Origin: an uncultured Desulfobacter sp.
Lineage (GTDB): Bacteria > Desulfobacterota > Desulfobacteria > Desulfobacterales > Desulfobacteraceae
Length of the DNA: 64,000 bases
Assembly (NCBI RefSeq): GCF_963666145.1
Contig: NZ_OY762614.1
Location: forward strand, 2,652,001-2,716,000
Reading direction: 5' to 3'
The notes beneath the pieces were generated by a model that saw only the letters and a program-made list of their open reading frames with translations, had not been told where the DNA came from and made no database searches. This document shows positions 42,762 through 52,780 of this stretch, piece by piece. Within the stretch, counting starts at the first letter, position 1; each line of letters starts with the position of its first letter. The position numbers were made by a program, and so were the translations under genes.

Positions 42762-45460
42762 TAGAACATACGAATAAGCCTCACTCCGTCCAGCCGAAGT
42801 CTCGCGTTGAGGATCTGGGATCTAAAATGCGCCTGATCTTTGGCCACGGCTTCCGCTTCTTTACCCGAGATCCCGGGATTAATTTTTGAAAGGACGGACA
42901 AACGATCCTTTTCCCGGGTCAGCACCTTCTCCATTTCAGCCGAGCCGTCAAGACGATGGGTCTGGGCGGTTTTGCGGGCCAGGCTCTGACTTTTATCAAG
43001 CATATCCGGCAGTATTTCATGGACCAGCTGGGGCAAGTCCAGAAACCAGCCCGGATCATCCGGCATCAGAGAAGAGGCCCAGTCTGCAGGCAGGTCCCCA
43101 GCGTTTAGCAGGTCCCCGTTATGGTCCACCACAACACGGATGGGCTGAGCAGGCAAAAACCGCTCGGCCAAAGATGTGTTCCCATCAGGAAAATCCAGAA
43201 GGAAAATCGTTTCAAGCATCAGACCCTGCCCGCCTGTTCCCGAAAGCCTGGCCACGGAAGCCTGGCCTTCGCCCTGGGTCGTAAAATACTCCATCACCTG
43301 GCGGACAAAGGGATGATCCCAGGTTAAAAAATCAAGATCATCCCGGGCAATGGCGGTGGCCCTGTCAAAGGTAACAAATTTACCGCCGCCGCTCAGTGTG
43401 GGAAAATTTTCATCGGTCATGCGGTCGGGAATGAAAGAGACCACCGAATTGCCCTCAGCCTCCGTGATATGATCGGTTTCGATGCCGTAGAGATCCAGCA
43501 GATCCGTCATTAAATTTTGAAGATCCCGGGACTTTTCGGTTTGCTGAATCATTTGAATCAATTCATGGGCAGAATCCGGCTTAAAGGAATTTAATTCCAG
43601 GAGAATATGACGCCCCTGGTCCAGATTCCGGGTGATTTGATCCACAAAGGCGGCGGTATCATCGATCAATCCCTTTATTTTCTGTGACATGTCATCATCG
43701 ATCAAACCCAAGGCCTGTTTATCCGCCTGTTCCATCAACTGCACCACACGGGTTTTAAATCGGGTATATACGGCGTGCAGGCCGTTGACATTTTCTTTAA
43801 AAAGCCCGATTCCCCGGTCATACCACAGGGCCAGAATTTCCTGGGACGTGTTGCGGACATACGGCACATGGATGACAATTTTTTCTTTTTGGCCAATGCG
43901 GTCCACCCGGCCGATGCGCTGCTCTAAAAGCTCCGGATTCACCGGAAGATCATAAAGAAAAAGGTGATGAACAAACTGAAAATTACGTCCTTCACTGCCG
44001 ATTTCAGAACAGACCAGCAGTCTTGCCCCGTCAGGATCGGCGAACCAGGCGGCCTGGCGATCCCTGGTCAGCAGGTCCATGCTTTCGTCGAACCGGGCGG
44101 CATCCACGCTGACATGGGCTTCAAGCCCCTGGATCAACGCCGAGACCGTCTGCCTTGAACGACAGATCACCAGAATTTTTTCAGGCTTTAAAGAGCGGCA
44201 GAGTTGCGCAAGGCAGGCCACTTTGGGATCACCACTCAGATCCTCTTGGGCGGCGCAGCTTCCATCTAAGGGAATCAGGTTCACCTGCCTTTCAGGAAAC
44301 CCTTTGATGGACCGGCGTCTGTTTCTAAAAATCACCCTGCCGGGTCCAAAGGCATCCAGCAGCGCCTGTGGGGATTCCTCCCGGTCCAATTTTTCCCGGA
44401 CTTGCCGGGCCACAACTTTGTACCCTTCCAACTCTTCTACAAACGCTGAAAAGTCATGGTAACGCACCGGATCTAAAAGTTTCAGCTGGGCAAAATGGCT
44501 CTCAATACCCATCTGCTCCGGCGTTGCGGTCAAAAGCATCATTCCCCGGGTTTGGGCCTTCAACCCCGCCAGGAATTGATAAAGCGCAGAATCCTGGGCC
44601 ATATGGTGGGCCTCATCCATAACCACCATATCCCAGCCCGCATTGCCCAACGCCGTTTTCACCTGATCCGAGCCGCTGACAAACAATTCGGAACAGATCC
44701 CCAGCTGATCCATAAGAAACGGATTCATGTCCGGCTCAGCCGAAATCGCCTCAGTTAAATAGGTTTGATCAAAAATTCTAAAAATCAAACTGAATTTTCG
44801 GTACAATTCAATAAACCACTGGTGCACCAGGGAATCGGGAACAATAATCAACACCCTTGAAATTTGAGACGTGACCAGCAGCCGGTGAAGAATCAGACCC
44901 GCCTCAATGGTTTTGCCCAGGCCCGTTTCATCGGAGAGCAAAACCCGCGGAAAATAACGACCGGACACCTCATCGGCAATATAGACCTGATGGGGAATCA
45001 AATCCACCTGGCCGCCCAACAGTCCCCTGGCCGGAGATGTCTGATATGCCCCCTGGGCCGATCGGATACGATATCTTAAATCAAACTTGGCAGATGAACC
45101 GGCAAGGCCTGAAAGAAGCTTGGAAAACGGCATATCCACCGCCAGGACCGATGACAGTTCATGCTCAAACAGCTGGGTGTCTCCCTGGAAATAGGTCAAC
45201 AGTCCTGCGTTTTCCGCCACGTTCTCCACAGTCATCTGTGTCCCGTCTTCTCCACAGATCCGGTCCCCCGGCTGAAACCGCATCCGTTTGATGGGCGCTG
45301 CCGCCCGGCTGTATGTTCTGGAGCAGTCCGAGCCGGGGAAAAGCAAAGTAATGGTCCTTGCATCAAAAGAGTCAAGAACCCCCAACCCCAGTTCAGGTTC
45401 GGTTTCAGAAACCCATCGTTGTCCTTTACAAAAACTACTTGTCCTAGACATTTCGCTCAT
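42761..45460 (-). CDS. rapA: RapA-like Swi2/Snf2 ATPase
   Basis: 899 aa. RNA polymerase-associated ATPase that recycles polymerase. The N-terminal Tudor-like region (KGQRWVSETEPELGLGVLDS) is followed by a helicase core with Walker A SDETGLGKTIEAGLIL, MDEAHHMAQD, LLTATPEQMG and the motif V/VI region GRVDRIGQKEKIVIHV. The C-terminal RapA domain is degenerate but recognisable. Two start ATGs lie 9 nt apart; neither has a strong site. Slightly shorter than E. coli RapA (968 aa). Confidence 0.93.
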   Translation of the reverse strand: MSEMSRTSSFCKGQRWVSETEPELGLGVLDSFDARTITLLFPGSDCSRTYSRAAAPIKRMRFQPGDRICGEDGTQMTVENVAENAGLLTYFQGDTQLFEHELSSVLAVDMPFSKLLSGLAGSSAKFDLRYRIRSAQGAYQTSPARGLLGGQVDLIPHQVYIADEVSGRYFPRVLLSDETGLGKTIEAGLILHRLLVTSQISRVLIIVPDSLVHQWFIELYRKFSLIFRIFDQTYLTEAISAEPDMNPFLMDQLGICSELFVSGSDQVKTALGNAGWDMVVMDEAHHMAQDSALYQFLAGLKAQTRGMMLLTATPEQMGIESHFAQLKLLDPVRYHDFSAFVEELEGYKVVARQVREKLDREESPQALLDAFGPGRVIFRNRRRSIKGFPERQVNLIPLDGSCAAQEDLSGDPKVACLAQLCRSLKPEKILVICRSRQTVSALIQGLEAHVSVDAARFDESMDLLTRDRQAAWFADPDGARLLVCSEIGSEGRNFQFVHHLFLYDLPVNPELLEQRIGRVDRIGQKEKIVIHVPYVRNTSQEILALWYDRGIGLFKENVNGLHAVYTRFKTRVVQLMEQADKQALGLIDDDMSQKIKGLIDDTAAFVDQITRNLDQGRHILLELNSFKPDSAHELIQMIQQTEKSRDLQNLMTDLLDLYGIETDHITEAEGNSVVSFIPDRMTDENFPTLSGGGKFVTFDRATAIARDDLDFLTWDHPFVRQVMEYFTTQGEGQASVARLSGTGGQGLMLETIFLLDFPDGNTSLAERFLPAQPIRVVVDHNGDLLNAGDLPADWASSLMPDDPGWFLDLPQLVHEILPDMLDKSQSLARKTAQTHRLDGSAEMEKVLTREKDRLSVLSKINPGISGKEAEAVAKDQAHFRSQILNARLRLDGVRLIRMF

Positions 45461-45701
45461 GCCGCGTTTAACCCACCCATATTAATTGTGTAGAAAAGTA
45501 GGGGTCTTATGCCATTCCCGCATGGGGAAGTCAAGCTCTGTTCGGAATGTTAAAAAATGTGATGCCTAAATGTTGCAAGCGTCTTTTGGCCGGATCTATT
45601 CCTCTTTTTGATCTAAAACGGATACAGTTTGAATTTTTTTGTACCTGCAAACAATAGAGAACATCCCATTTTGCCGGTGGACAAAAACCAACCTGGCTGA
45701 T

Positions 45702-46541
45702 ATGAAAACCCATTTGGTCGATAACTTCAGTGAGAAATACGGCATGATAAACAGGACCAGTGTTGAGGACCGCGACAGGTGCCTCATGGAAAAATTTCGA
45801 AACATTGTCGAGGAAAAAGAGCAAATCAGAGCGCAACGCAATGCGCAAGCGCCACAAAGACGGCCATGGCCGGTCTTCGCATTGGCAGGATTCATCCTGG
45901 CGGCAGGTATCATGTTTATGGTCTATAAAATGATTCCCGATCCTGTGATAACGGATTCCTCATCCACCCAGGAAACAGCAGAGGCCGATGCTCCGAAAGA
46001 ATCTGCCCCCATGGTACCACTCACACCAACGGATGTTGACCCCCAGGTTATCCCCAAGGAGACACCGGCCCAAGCTGTTGTCTTTGAAACGCCCCCTGCG
46101 CCTGTTTTGCCGGTGGAACAGACGCCACAGCCTCCTGAAGTTGTACAACAGCCCCCGGAAAAAGCGGCACCCATGGAGACAGTTCCTAACATCGTCAGTA
46201 TGCCTGACATGACCGTCCCCGAACTGATCATCTGCCGAGGCATCAAAAACAGGCAATATGTCTCTGCTGAAAATCATTTTTCCATAAAAAACGGCGCAAA
46301 ACCCGTGGTCTGGACATGGATGAATGTCGAGACCGAAAAGCCGCCCCAGGAGTTGAGCCACATCTACTACCTCAACGGCAAACGATTCTGCAGGGTCATT
46401 CTTCCGGTCCCCTACGCCAGAACCCGGACCTGGAGCAAAATAACATTAAAAAAACCCACCTATGCCGGATCATGGCGTGTGGACGTTGTCAACAGCAGCG
46501 GGCAGGTTATTGCCAGAACTGATTTCACCGTTGAAAGCTGA
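45702..46541 (+). CDS. DUF2914 membrane protein
   Basis: 279 aa from the chosen start. A helical, charged N-terminal part precedes one membrane helix (WPVFALAGFILAAGIMFMVY). A long Pro/Glu-rich periplasmic linker and a C-terminal DUF2914 domain follow: ELIICRGIKNRQYV, WTWMNVETEKPPQELSHIYY, WSKITLKKPTYAGSWRVDVV. Function unknown. The start is uncertain: 45702, 45744 and 45786 are all possible and none has a strong ribosome-binding site; codon use looks coding from 45702. Confidence 0.75.
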   Translation: MKTHLVDNFSEKYGMINRTSVEDRDRCLMEKFRNIVEEKEQIRAQRNAQAPQRRPWPVFALAGFILAAGIMFMVYKMIPDPVITDSSSTQETAEADAPKESAPMVPLTPTDVDPQVIPKETPAQAVVFETPPAPVLPVEQTPQPPEVVQQPPEKAAPMETVPNIVSMPDMTVPELIICRGIKNRQYVSAENHFSIKNGAKPVVWTWMNVETEKPPQELSHIYYLNGKRFCRVILPVPYARTRTWSKITLKKPTYAGSWRVDVVNSSGQVIARTDFTVES

Positions 46542-46607
46542 CAAAGCCTTTCAACTTTCGTTGTGGATTAAGCCTGGATATTAATAAAATAGATCGGCCC
46601 ATGGCTT
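46530..46607 (-). repeat. Two-hairpin repeat, copy D (reverse orientation)
   Basis: On the minus strand, directly after the AIPR stop codon, it reads AAGCCATGGGCCGATC ... CCACAACGAAAGTTGAAAG ... CTTTCAAC. It shares AGCCATGGGC and the 19-base word CCACAACGAAAGTTGAAAG with copy C. The GTTGAAAG/CTTTCAAC hairpin spans the last codons of the DUF2914 gene from the other side, so it may terminate both genes. Confidence 0.75.
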
Positions 46608-48281
46608 TTAGTCATGAGAGTCGAGCATTTCAAGGAGATCTCCACGCCTGAAGGTCGCTGAAAGTTGTTGGAGAGATATTTCTCTTTCTCCGTAACAGGC
46701 TTTCAGAGCATCTTCCACTTCTTTCACAGCGTTTGCGTGATAATCCGATTGGCTATCTTCAAATTTTTGAACTATTTGCTGAAAATTGCGATGCGAAACC
46801 TCTACCAGGGTTACGCCCATGTCTGCCATGAGTTTTCTGCCAATCAACATTGAAATGTAATGCGATGCATAGGGCATAAAATCTGTTGGCGTCAAAGAAG
46901 TCGGGCGCTTCCTTTCATTTTCCACTGCCCGGAAAATCAAAACGGCCAGCAGCGCTTGGGCTGCATTCAAAGACTTAAAAATCTCTTCATAGAGTTTTCC
47001 AAAGTGTTCTTTACGCCTGAATTTTGCCTGATGTGGTCGTTGCCGCCAGATTGCCAGAACCGATTCCGCAACAATTGAACTGGTAATGACACTTGAGCCG
47101 CCACTACCCTCTTCACGCTGACGTTTGTATGTATAACCAAGATCAGCAATGCCGATCTCAAGTTGTTTTTGAACCTGGTCATTTGAACGAAGGTCCCGCA
47201 AATCAACAGGATTTTGGCTATTGGTCGCATAAGTAATGTCTTGTACAAAATCTTTATGTGTTTCGGCCAGCTGATAAATACGAACCATTACATAGGCCGA
47301 TTCCCCCACTATGCCGGACAATACACCATTCAACGTTTCCTGGATCGTTTTACATGTTTGACCGCCATTGATGACCTGCATATTTTTAAGCTGTACTTTG
47401 TAGTCTGATTTTTGAAAAGCGTTGTAATCAAATTTGTCACAGACCATTGTGATGCCGTTATTGTAGAAATAAAATTTATCCGATCTTTGTGGATCACAAA
47501 GCGTTTCATGAATAGCGGTATTAACACGATTGGTGTGAAGACCTAAGTACCGACGAATATTTCTTTCCAGAAGCTTGTCGCCATGATCATTAAATAGCCT
47601 ATGAATCTCTTGTACGGAAACACGGCCAACCAACACGCGCATGTAATTCATATCTTCAACGATCGCCTGCCCATTCAAGGTTAATGTGGTATCAACACTT
47701 TTGCTTCTTTGCAGTATGTTAACGATGGAGTCGTGATTGAAATGAATGAAGTCGACCTTGTCTCTATAATCTTTTTTCGCCTCATTGATCCAATTTTCGG
47801 TCTGCTCCGTCCATTGAGCGCCATTATTACATAAGATGACACGTACGTTGGGAATGTAAGCATCCCTGATAAGAGAACGGATTTCTTCTATTTTTGGTGC
47901 TATCTTTTTGTTTAACGCAACCCTACGGTAAGGGTCAAAGAGCACTTGTACAGTGTCGACAGCTTTCTGGACACCATTTTCCGGAAAATTTGCTTCACCG
48001 TCCAAATCTTTTACTTTGTATTTACCCTGGAAGATCGTGACAAGGAACTCCCCATCCTCAACCTCGCCGACATGGAGCCCATCAACCCCCGCATCGTTGC
48101 CGCCCTCGGTTATCAATTCAGCAGCATCTTCAAGAGACACATCAAGGCAAGTTGAGATGCACAACAGCACAAATGCTGCAGACTTCTTTTTGTTAATATC
48201 AGAGCCTTTCGGTAACCACTCCGGGTGATCCTCGACAAGACCGGTGACTCGCTGATCAATGATGCTGGCGTTGATGTTCAT
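46608..48281 (-). CDS. AIPR-family abortive phage-resistance protein
   Basis: 557 aa. The N-terminal part has NDAGVDGLHV and FLVTIFQGKYK, the D...QxK pattern of Mrr-type nucleases. The AIPR domain (PF10592) follows: NIRRYLGLHTNRVNTAIHET, FYFYNNGITMVCDKF and MQVINGGQTCKTIQETL. Members give phage resistance, probably by nucleic acid cleavage on infection. It stands alone with no second gene. Full-length and intact. A two-hairpin repeat begins directly after its stop codon. Confidence 0.88.
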   Translation of the reverse strand: MNINASIIDQRVTGLVEDHPEWLPKGSDINKKKSAAFVLLCISTCLDVSLEDAAELITEGGNDAGVDGLHVGEVEDGEFLVTIFQGKYKVKDLDGEANFPENGVQKAVDTVQVLFDPYRRVALNKKIAPKIEEIRSLIRDAYIPNVRVILCNNGAQWTEQTENWINEAKKDYRDKVDFIHFNHDSIVNILQRSKSVDTTLTLNGQAIVEDMNYMRVLVGRVSVQEIHRLFNDHGDKLLERNIRRYLGLHTNRVNTAIHETLCDPQRSDKFYFYNNGITMVCDKFDYNAFQKSDYKVQLKNMQVINGGQTCKTIQETLNGVLSGIVGESAYVMVRIYQLAETHKDFVQDITYATNSQNPVDLRDLRSNDQVQKQLEIGIADLGYTYKRQREEGSGGSSVITSSIVAESVLAIWRQRPHQAKFRRKEHFGKLYEEIFKSLNAAQALLAVLIFRAVENERKRPTSLTPTDFMPYASHYISMLIGRKLMADMGVTLVEVSHRNFQQIVQKFEDSQSDYHANAVKEVEDALKACYGEREISLQQLSATFRRGDLLEMLDSHD

Positions 48282-48489
48282 CTTTTATTTCCTAAAATGG
48301 GGTCTTACGGAAAATTACAGTTTTGATTAATAGTACACGTTAACCCTGCATCAGAACAGCATAAGTTTAAATATTCTATCTGGAAGACACTGCAAAAAAA
48401 ACTATGTATAAGCTGGAATGGACGGTTGCTTTTCCTTTGATTTTATACAAGAATATCTACCATTATCGTTTTTTAAAAGGTTTCGACCA

Positions 48490-49296
48490 ATGATCATTGA
48501 TGCTCACACCCATATCTACCCTGACGATGTCGCGCATAAAGCGCTCAGTACTGTAATGGAAAACGGCAACGGGCTTGTAAGTATCCATACCGACGGGACA
48601 CACAACGGCCTTATTTCATCTATGGACAAGGCAGGTATAGATTATTCCGTTGTTCTTCCTGTGGCCACCGGTGTCGGACACGGAAAAACGATTCTGGAAT
48701 GGATTAAAAAAATGGCCCCGCTGTCGGAACGAACCATATTCTTCGGCTCTGTGCACCCCCATGATCCCGATTGCCGGGAGACGATCAAAGAGATGTGCAA
48801 CGCAGGCCTGCGGGGAATAAAATTTCATCCCGGGTACCAGAATTTTCCTGCGGACTCCATTGAGGCGTTAAGGGCATACGAAGAGATTTTAAAAAATGAC
48901 ATGGTGCTGCACTTTCATTCGGGATTTGATCCCAGCCTGCCCCAGTGCGATTACACCTCTGTGGAACGATTTTCAGCTGTTGTTAAATCCTTGGGCGGTG
49001 CAAAGATTGTACTGGCCCACGCCGGAGGCATGGATGAATGGCAGAAAGTGATGGACCTTCTGGGAAACCAGGGATGTTATTTTGATATCGCCTGGGTGTT
49101 GGAAAAGATGAGAGCCGATGACGTCGCCAGGGAGTTGTACAGACAAAATGACGATTATTTCCTCTTTGGCACAGACACGCCATGGTGCGACCAGGCACAT
49201 TATGTAGCGCTTATCCAAAATTCCGACACCCTGACCCCGGGACAGAGAGATAAGCTGTTCTTCAAAAATATACTCAAACTGATTGATTTGTCATGA
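48490..49296 (+). CDS. Amidohydrolase, PF04909-like
   Basis: 268 aa. A metal-dependent TIM-barrel hydrolase: MIIDAHTHIYPDDV (HxH), GLRGIKFHPGYQNFPADS, LHFHSGFDPS, KIVLAHAGGMDEW and FLFGTDTPW (metal Asp). Substrate unknown. The start at 48490 has AAGG about 9 nt upstream; the frame is open further. It overlaps the following HDOD/kinase gene by 4 nt, an unusual partnership. Confidence 0.88.
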   Translation: MIIDAHTHIYPDDVAHKALSTVMENGNGLVSIHTDGTHNGLISSMDKAGIDYSVVLPVATGVGHGKTILEWIKKMAPLSERTIFFGSVHPHDPDCRETIKEMCNAGLRGIKFHPGYQNFPADSIEALRAYEEILKNDMVLHFHSGFDPSLPQCDYTSVERFSAVVKSLGGAKIVLAHAGGMDEWQKVMDLLGNQGCYFDIAWVLEKMRADDVARELYRQNDDYFLFGTDTPWCDQAHYVALIQNSDTLTPGQRDKLFFKNILKLIDLS

Positions 49297-51419
49297 AAAC
49301 TATTTTCGAAAAGATCCAAAAATCAGCCCCATTACCCCAGCTTCCCCAGGTGATGCTGCAGTTAATCCGGGCCTGCGGAAAAGAGAAAACCGATATTGAC
49401 GAAGTTACGCAAATCATAAGCCGGGATGCGGCGCTTACGGCGAAGCTGCTGACCATCATCGCCTCCCCCCATGTAAACCTGGCAAAACAGGTTACCACCA
49501 TTAAGTCTGCAGTGGTCTATCTGGGACTGGATACGGTGCGCAATATCGCCATCAGTTCTTCGGCCATGCAGTTTTTTAAATTCTCCAAAGTCACGGACAA
49601 TTTCAATATCAACCGGTTCTGGTATCATTCATACAAATGCGCGGTTCTGGCCCAGCGCATCGCCCGTGAAAGTAATAAGCTCAATCCGGACCAATATTTC
49701 CTGGCGGGTCTTCTCCATGATATCGGCACCCTGGTGCTCATGGCAACCTTTCCAAAACAATATGAGGAGATTGAGGCCAGGGTAAACCAGGGACAAAACG
49801 AATTCGATGCCCAGACCGATATACTCAAGGTAGATGGGCCCAAAGTCGGTGCCTGGCTGTTTAAGCAGTGGCATCTGGACCCGATGATATCTGACGCCGC
49901 TGGATGCTTGAGCCTGCCCCCGGGACATATCCAGAAATCGCCTGTCCACAGTAAAATTCTTTTCATGGCCAACCTCATGGCAGAGCCGGAAAGCACGAAT
50001 GTGACACAAAGCGTTCTCTCTTTGACCGATATGCCGCCGGCCGTGTTAGATGACATCGCGGTCCAGGCCGAAAACGAAGTCCGGCAAATGGCACAAAGCA
50101 TGAACCTTGTTTTGGGAGATTCGACACAAGGATATACGCTTCTGGCAGACGATATGAAAAACGTATCGCTGTGTTTCGGCACCCTTGACAACCTGCTAAA
50201 GGCAAAGGATGTGACAACGGTGCTCAAGACCGTCCAGCGGGGGCTGGAAATCATATTTCACATCCCCCGGATCTTTTTCTTTCTTCAGAACAAAGAAAAA
50301 AATCTGCTCACCGGAACCTGCGCCAAAGAGGATCGCGATTACAACGTTGTCACAAGCATAGCCCTTGCCATGGACAACACTGACAGCCTAATTGCAAAAG
50401 CCGTTAAGACAGGCAAAATTACAACCAGTATGAGCCAAGCAAGCCTTGCCGTATCCGACACCCAGATTATCCGCCTTATCAAAGCACCGGCCTTTTATGC
50501 AGTTCCCATTCCCGGACACCTGGGCTGTTCAGGTGCCATGGTGATCGGTGTGGACAGCGATCTTACCCAAACCCTGGACAAAAACAGGACCCTTATATCT
50601 CTTTTTTCCCGCCAGACAGGCATCTGTCTTGAAAATCTTGATTTCCATGAAAGGTATGCCAGGGATATCTGCGACAAAAAAATGGAAGCGTATGCCATGC
50701 TGACGGGCAAGGTTGTTCATGAAATCAACAACCCTGTTACCATCATCAGAACTTACCTTGAATCCCTTGAACTGCCGGAAAAACATCCGGCCCGGGATGA
50801 TATCACCGTTGTCAAAGAAGAAATGAGCCGGGTGTCATCCCTGCTTGACGGGCTGACGTCGTTTTCAAGCCCCAGGACCGGAGGGACACTGGAAACCATT
50901 GATCTTAATGGAATGTGCCGTCGCGTGCTGGCCGTGTTGGAAAAATCCATTCTTCTGCCCAGACGGATTCGGATTCAAGCCGACATTGGTGAGGGTATGC
51001 CAAAGGCCACCCTGGACAGTAACGGACTGAAACAGGTGATCATCAATCTGGTTAAAAATGCCGCAGAAGCCCTTGAAAAAGGAGATGAAATCCAATTTAA
51101 AACAAGGCTTATTCCCGGTTCGGGCAAGGTATTAATGGATGAACAAAAAAAGCTTGCCGGCATGGCGCAAATCACCATCCAGGACAACGGTCCGGGCATC
51201 CCCTCACATATCAGGGAACGGCTTTTTGAACCCTATAATACCACTAAAACCGCCACGCCCGATTCAGGACTGGGCCTGTCCATTGTTCATTCCATTGTCA
51301 CAGGCATGAAAGGCACCATCACCTGCGATAGCGCCAGGGGCAAAGGCACCCGTTTCACCATCCTCATTCCCCTGGGGCCCGATACCGTTCCCTGTAGCCT
51401 AGGCGATGGAACGATTTAA
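49293..51419 (+). CDS. HDOD-GAF-histidine kinase signalling protein
   Basis: 708 aa. An HDOD domain covers about residues 15-210 (LPQLPQVMLQLIRACGKEKT, ASPHVNLAKQVTTIKSAVVY, FLAGLLHDIGTLVLM). A GAF-like segment spans about 290-440. A histidine kinase follows, with KVVHEINNPVTIIRTYLE (His476) and an HATPase (IQDNGPGIPSHIRERLFEPY, SGLGLSIVHSIVTGMKG). No receiver domain and no membrane helix, so a soluble sensor. Coupled to the amidohydrolase gene by ATGA overlap. Confidence 0.92.
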   Translation: MKTIFEKIQKSAPLPQLPQVMLQLIRACGKEKTDIDEVTQIISRDAALTAKLLTIIASPHVNLAKQVTTIKSAVVYLGLDTVRNIAISSSAMQFFKFSKVTDNFNINRFWYHSYKCAVLAQRIARESNKLNPDQYFLAGLLHDIGTLVLMATFPKQYEEIEARVNQGQNEFDAQTDILKVDGPKVGAWLFKQWHLDPMISDAAGCLSLPPGHIQKSPVHSKILFMANLMAEPESTNVTQSVLSLTDMPPAVLDDIAVQAENEVRQMAQSMNLVLGDSTQGYTLLADDMKNVSLCFGTLDNLLKAKDVTTVLKTVQRGLEIIFHIPRIFFFLQNKEKNLLTGTCAKEDRDYNVVTSIALAMDNTDSLIAKAVKTGKITTSMSQASLAVSDTQIIRLIKAPAFYAVPIPGHLGCSGAMVIGVDSDLTQTLDKNRTLISLFSRQTGICLENLDFHERYARDICDKKMEAYAMLTGKVVHEINNPVTIIRTYLESLELPEKHPARDDITVVKEEMSRVSSLLDGLTSFSSPRTGGTLETIDLNGMCRRVLAVLEKSILLPRRIRIQADIGEGMPKATLDSNGLKQVIINLVKNAAEALEKGDEIQFKTRLIPGSGKVLMDEQKKLAGMAQITIQDNGPGIPSHIRERLFEPYNTTKTATPDSGLGLSIVHSIVTGMKGTITCDSARGKGTRFTILIPLGPDTVPCSLGDGTI

Positions 51420-51552
51420 AAAATAAAATCTGTTATGATCAAAATAATATAGTTCTGTATCTGTTAACGAGATGGTTTTACTGTTATCTGTGATCAAAAC
51501 GTGTAAAGGCGATTGCCGGCAGCAATAAAGAACAGTATGCAAAGGAATTAAA

Positions 51553-52734
51553 ATGGATTATCAATCATTTCTGGCGGACAGAACCCGGCTTATGCAGACC
51601 AATGCCATCCGGGAAATCCTCAAGGTGGTATCAAAGCCCGGAATCATCTCCCTGGCCGGAGGCATTCCCTCCCCGCAGAGCTTCCCCATGGATCTTTTTG
51701 GGGAGCTGGTTGAAAAGGTGATGGCAAAGTACCAGTCCCGGGCATTTCAGTATGATCTCACCGAAGGGTTTGAGCCCCTGCGCGAACAGCTCAGTCTCCT
51801 TTTGGCCGGGCGGGGAATTGCGGCGTCAGCGGACCAGGTAAATATCACCTCCGGCTCCCAGGGGGTTTTGGATGCCATGGCCAAGCTTCTGATCAACAAA
51901 GGGGATAAGATCGCCGTGGAATCCCCCACCTATCTTGGCGCCATTTCCGCCTTTAATCCCTATGAGCCCCACTACATATCCATGGAGACGGACGACCAGG
52001 GGCTGATTCCCCAATCCCTGGATGAGACGCTTACAAATCATGCCATCAAGATGATCTATCTGGTTCCCACATTCCAGAACCCCACGGGCCGCACCCTCTC
52101 CCTTGAAAGAAGGCAGCAGATTGCCGAGATCATCCAACGGCACAATGCCCTGCTCATGGAAGATGATCCCTACTCGGCCCTTCGGTACCAGGGCGAGGCG
52201 GTACCGGCCATCAAGACCATGGCCCCGGACAATGTCATCTATGTCTCCACCCTGTCCAAGGTCTTTGCCCCCGGGCTTCGCATCGGGTTTTACGCAGCGC
52301 CTGAATTTCTGCGCCAGTGGCTGGTCCTGGTCAAGCAGGGGGTGGATCTTCACACCTCAACCTTTAACCAGGCCCTGGCGGCTGAATATCTGGAAGGCGG
52401 ATACCTTGATACCCATCTGCCAAAGATCATCGAGCTATACAAACCCAGGCAAAAGGCCATGCTTGCGGCCCTGAAAAAAATGATGCCCAAGGGATATGCA
52501 TGCACCCCGTCCGAAGGGGGAATGTTTTTATGGGTAACCGGTCCCGACGGCCTGGATGACCTGGCATTGTACGAAAAGGCCGTGGAAAACGGCGTGGCAT
52601 TTGTGCCGGGCCGTTTTTTTTATACCGATCCGGCACAGGGAAAAGGCACCATGCGGCTCAATTACACCATGGCCGACGAAGCCACCATCGAAATTGCCGT
52701 GGAAAAACTTGCCCGGGCGGCAGAGCAACAATAA
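51553..52734 (+). CDS. PLP-dependent aminotransferase (class I/II, 2-aminoadipate type)
   Basis: 393 aa. Fold type I transaminase related to LysN/KAT II and the MocR group: ISLAGGIPSPQSFP, NITSGSQGVLDAM, YLVPTFQNPTGRTLS, MEDDPYSALRYQG, and the PLP Lys in VSTLSKVFAPGLRIGFYAAP. Substrate likely an aromatic, branched or 2-aminoadipate-type amino acid; not decidable here. AAAGGAA lies upstream. Stands alone. Confidence 0.9.
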   Translation: MDYQSFLADRTRLMQTNAIREILKVVSKPGIISLAGGIPSPQSFPMDLFGELVEKVMAKYQSRAFQYDLTEGFEPLREQLSLLLAGRGIAASADQVNITSGSQGVLDAMAKLLINKGDKIAVESPTYLGAISAFNPYEPHYISMETDDQGLIPQSLDETLTNHAIKMIYLVPTFQNPTGRTLSLERRQQIAEIIQRHNALLMEDDPYSALRYQGEAVPAIKTMAPDNVIYVSTLSKVFAPGLRIGFYAAPEFLRQWLVLVKQGVDLHTSTFNQALAAEYLEGGYLDTHLPKIIELYKPRQKAMLAALKKMMPKGYACTPSEGGMFLWVTGPDGLDDLALYEKAVENGVAFVPGRFFYTDPAQGKGTMRLNYTMADEATIEIAVEKLARAAEQQ

Positions 52735-52780
52735 AAGCCGACAGGAGTTGCCTCACCGCCGCCAGGCGAAACGGTTCACA

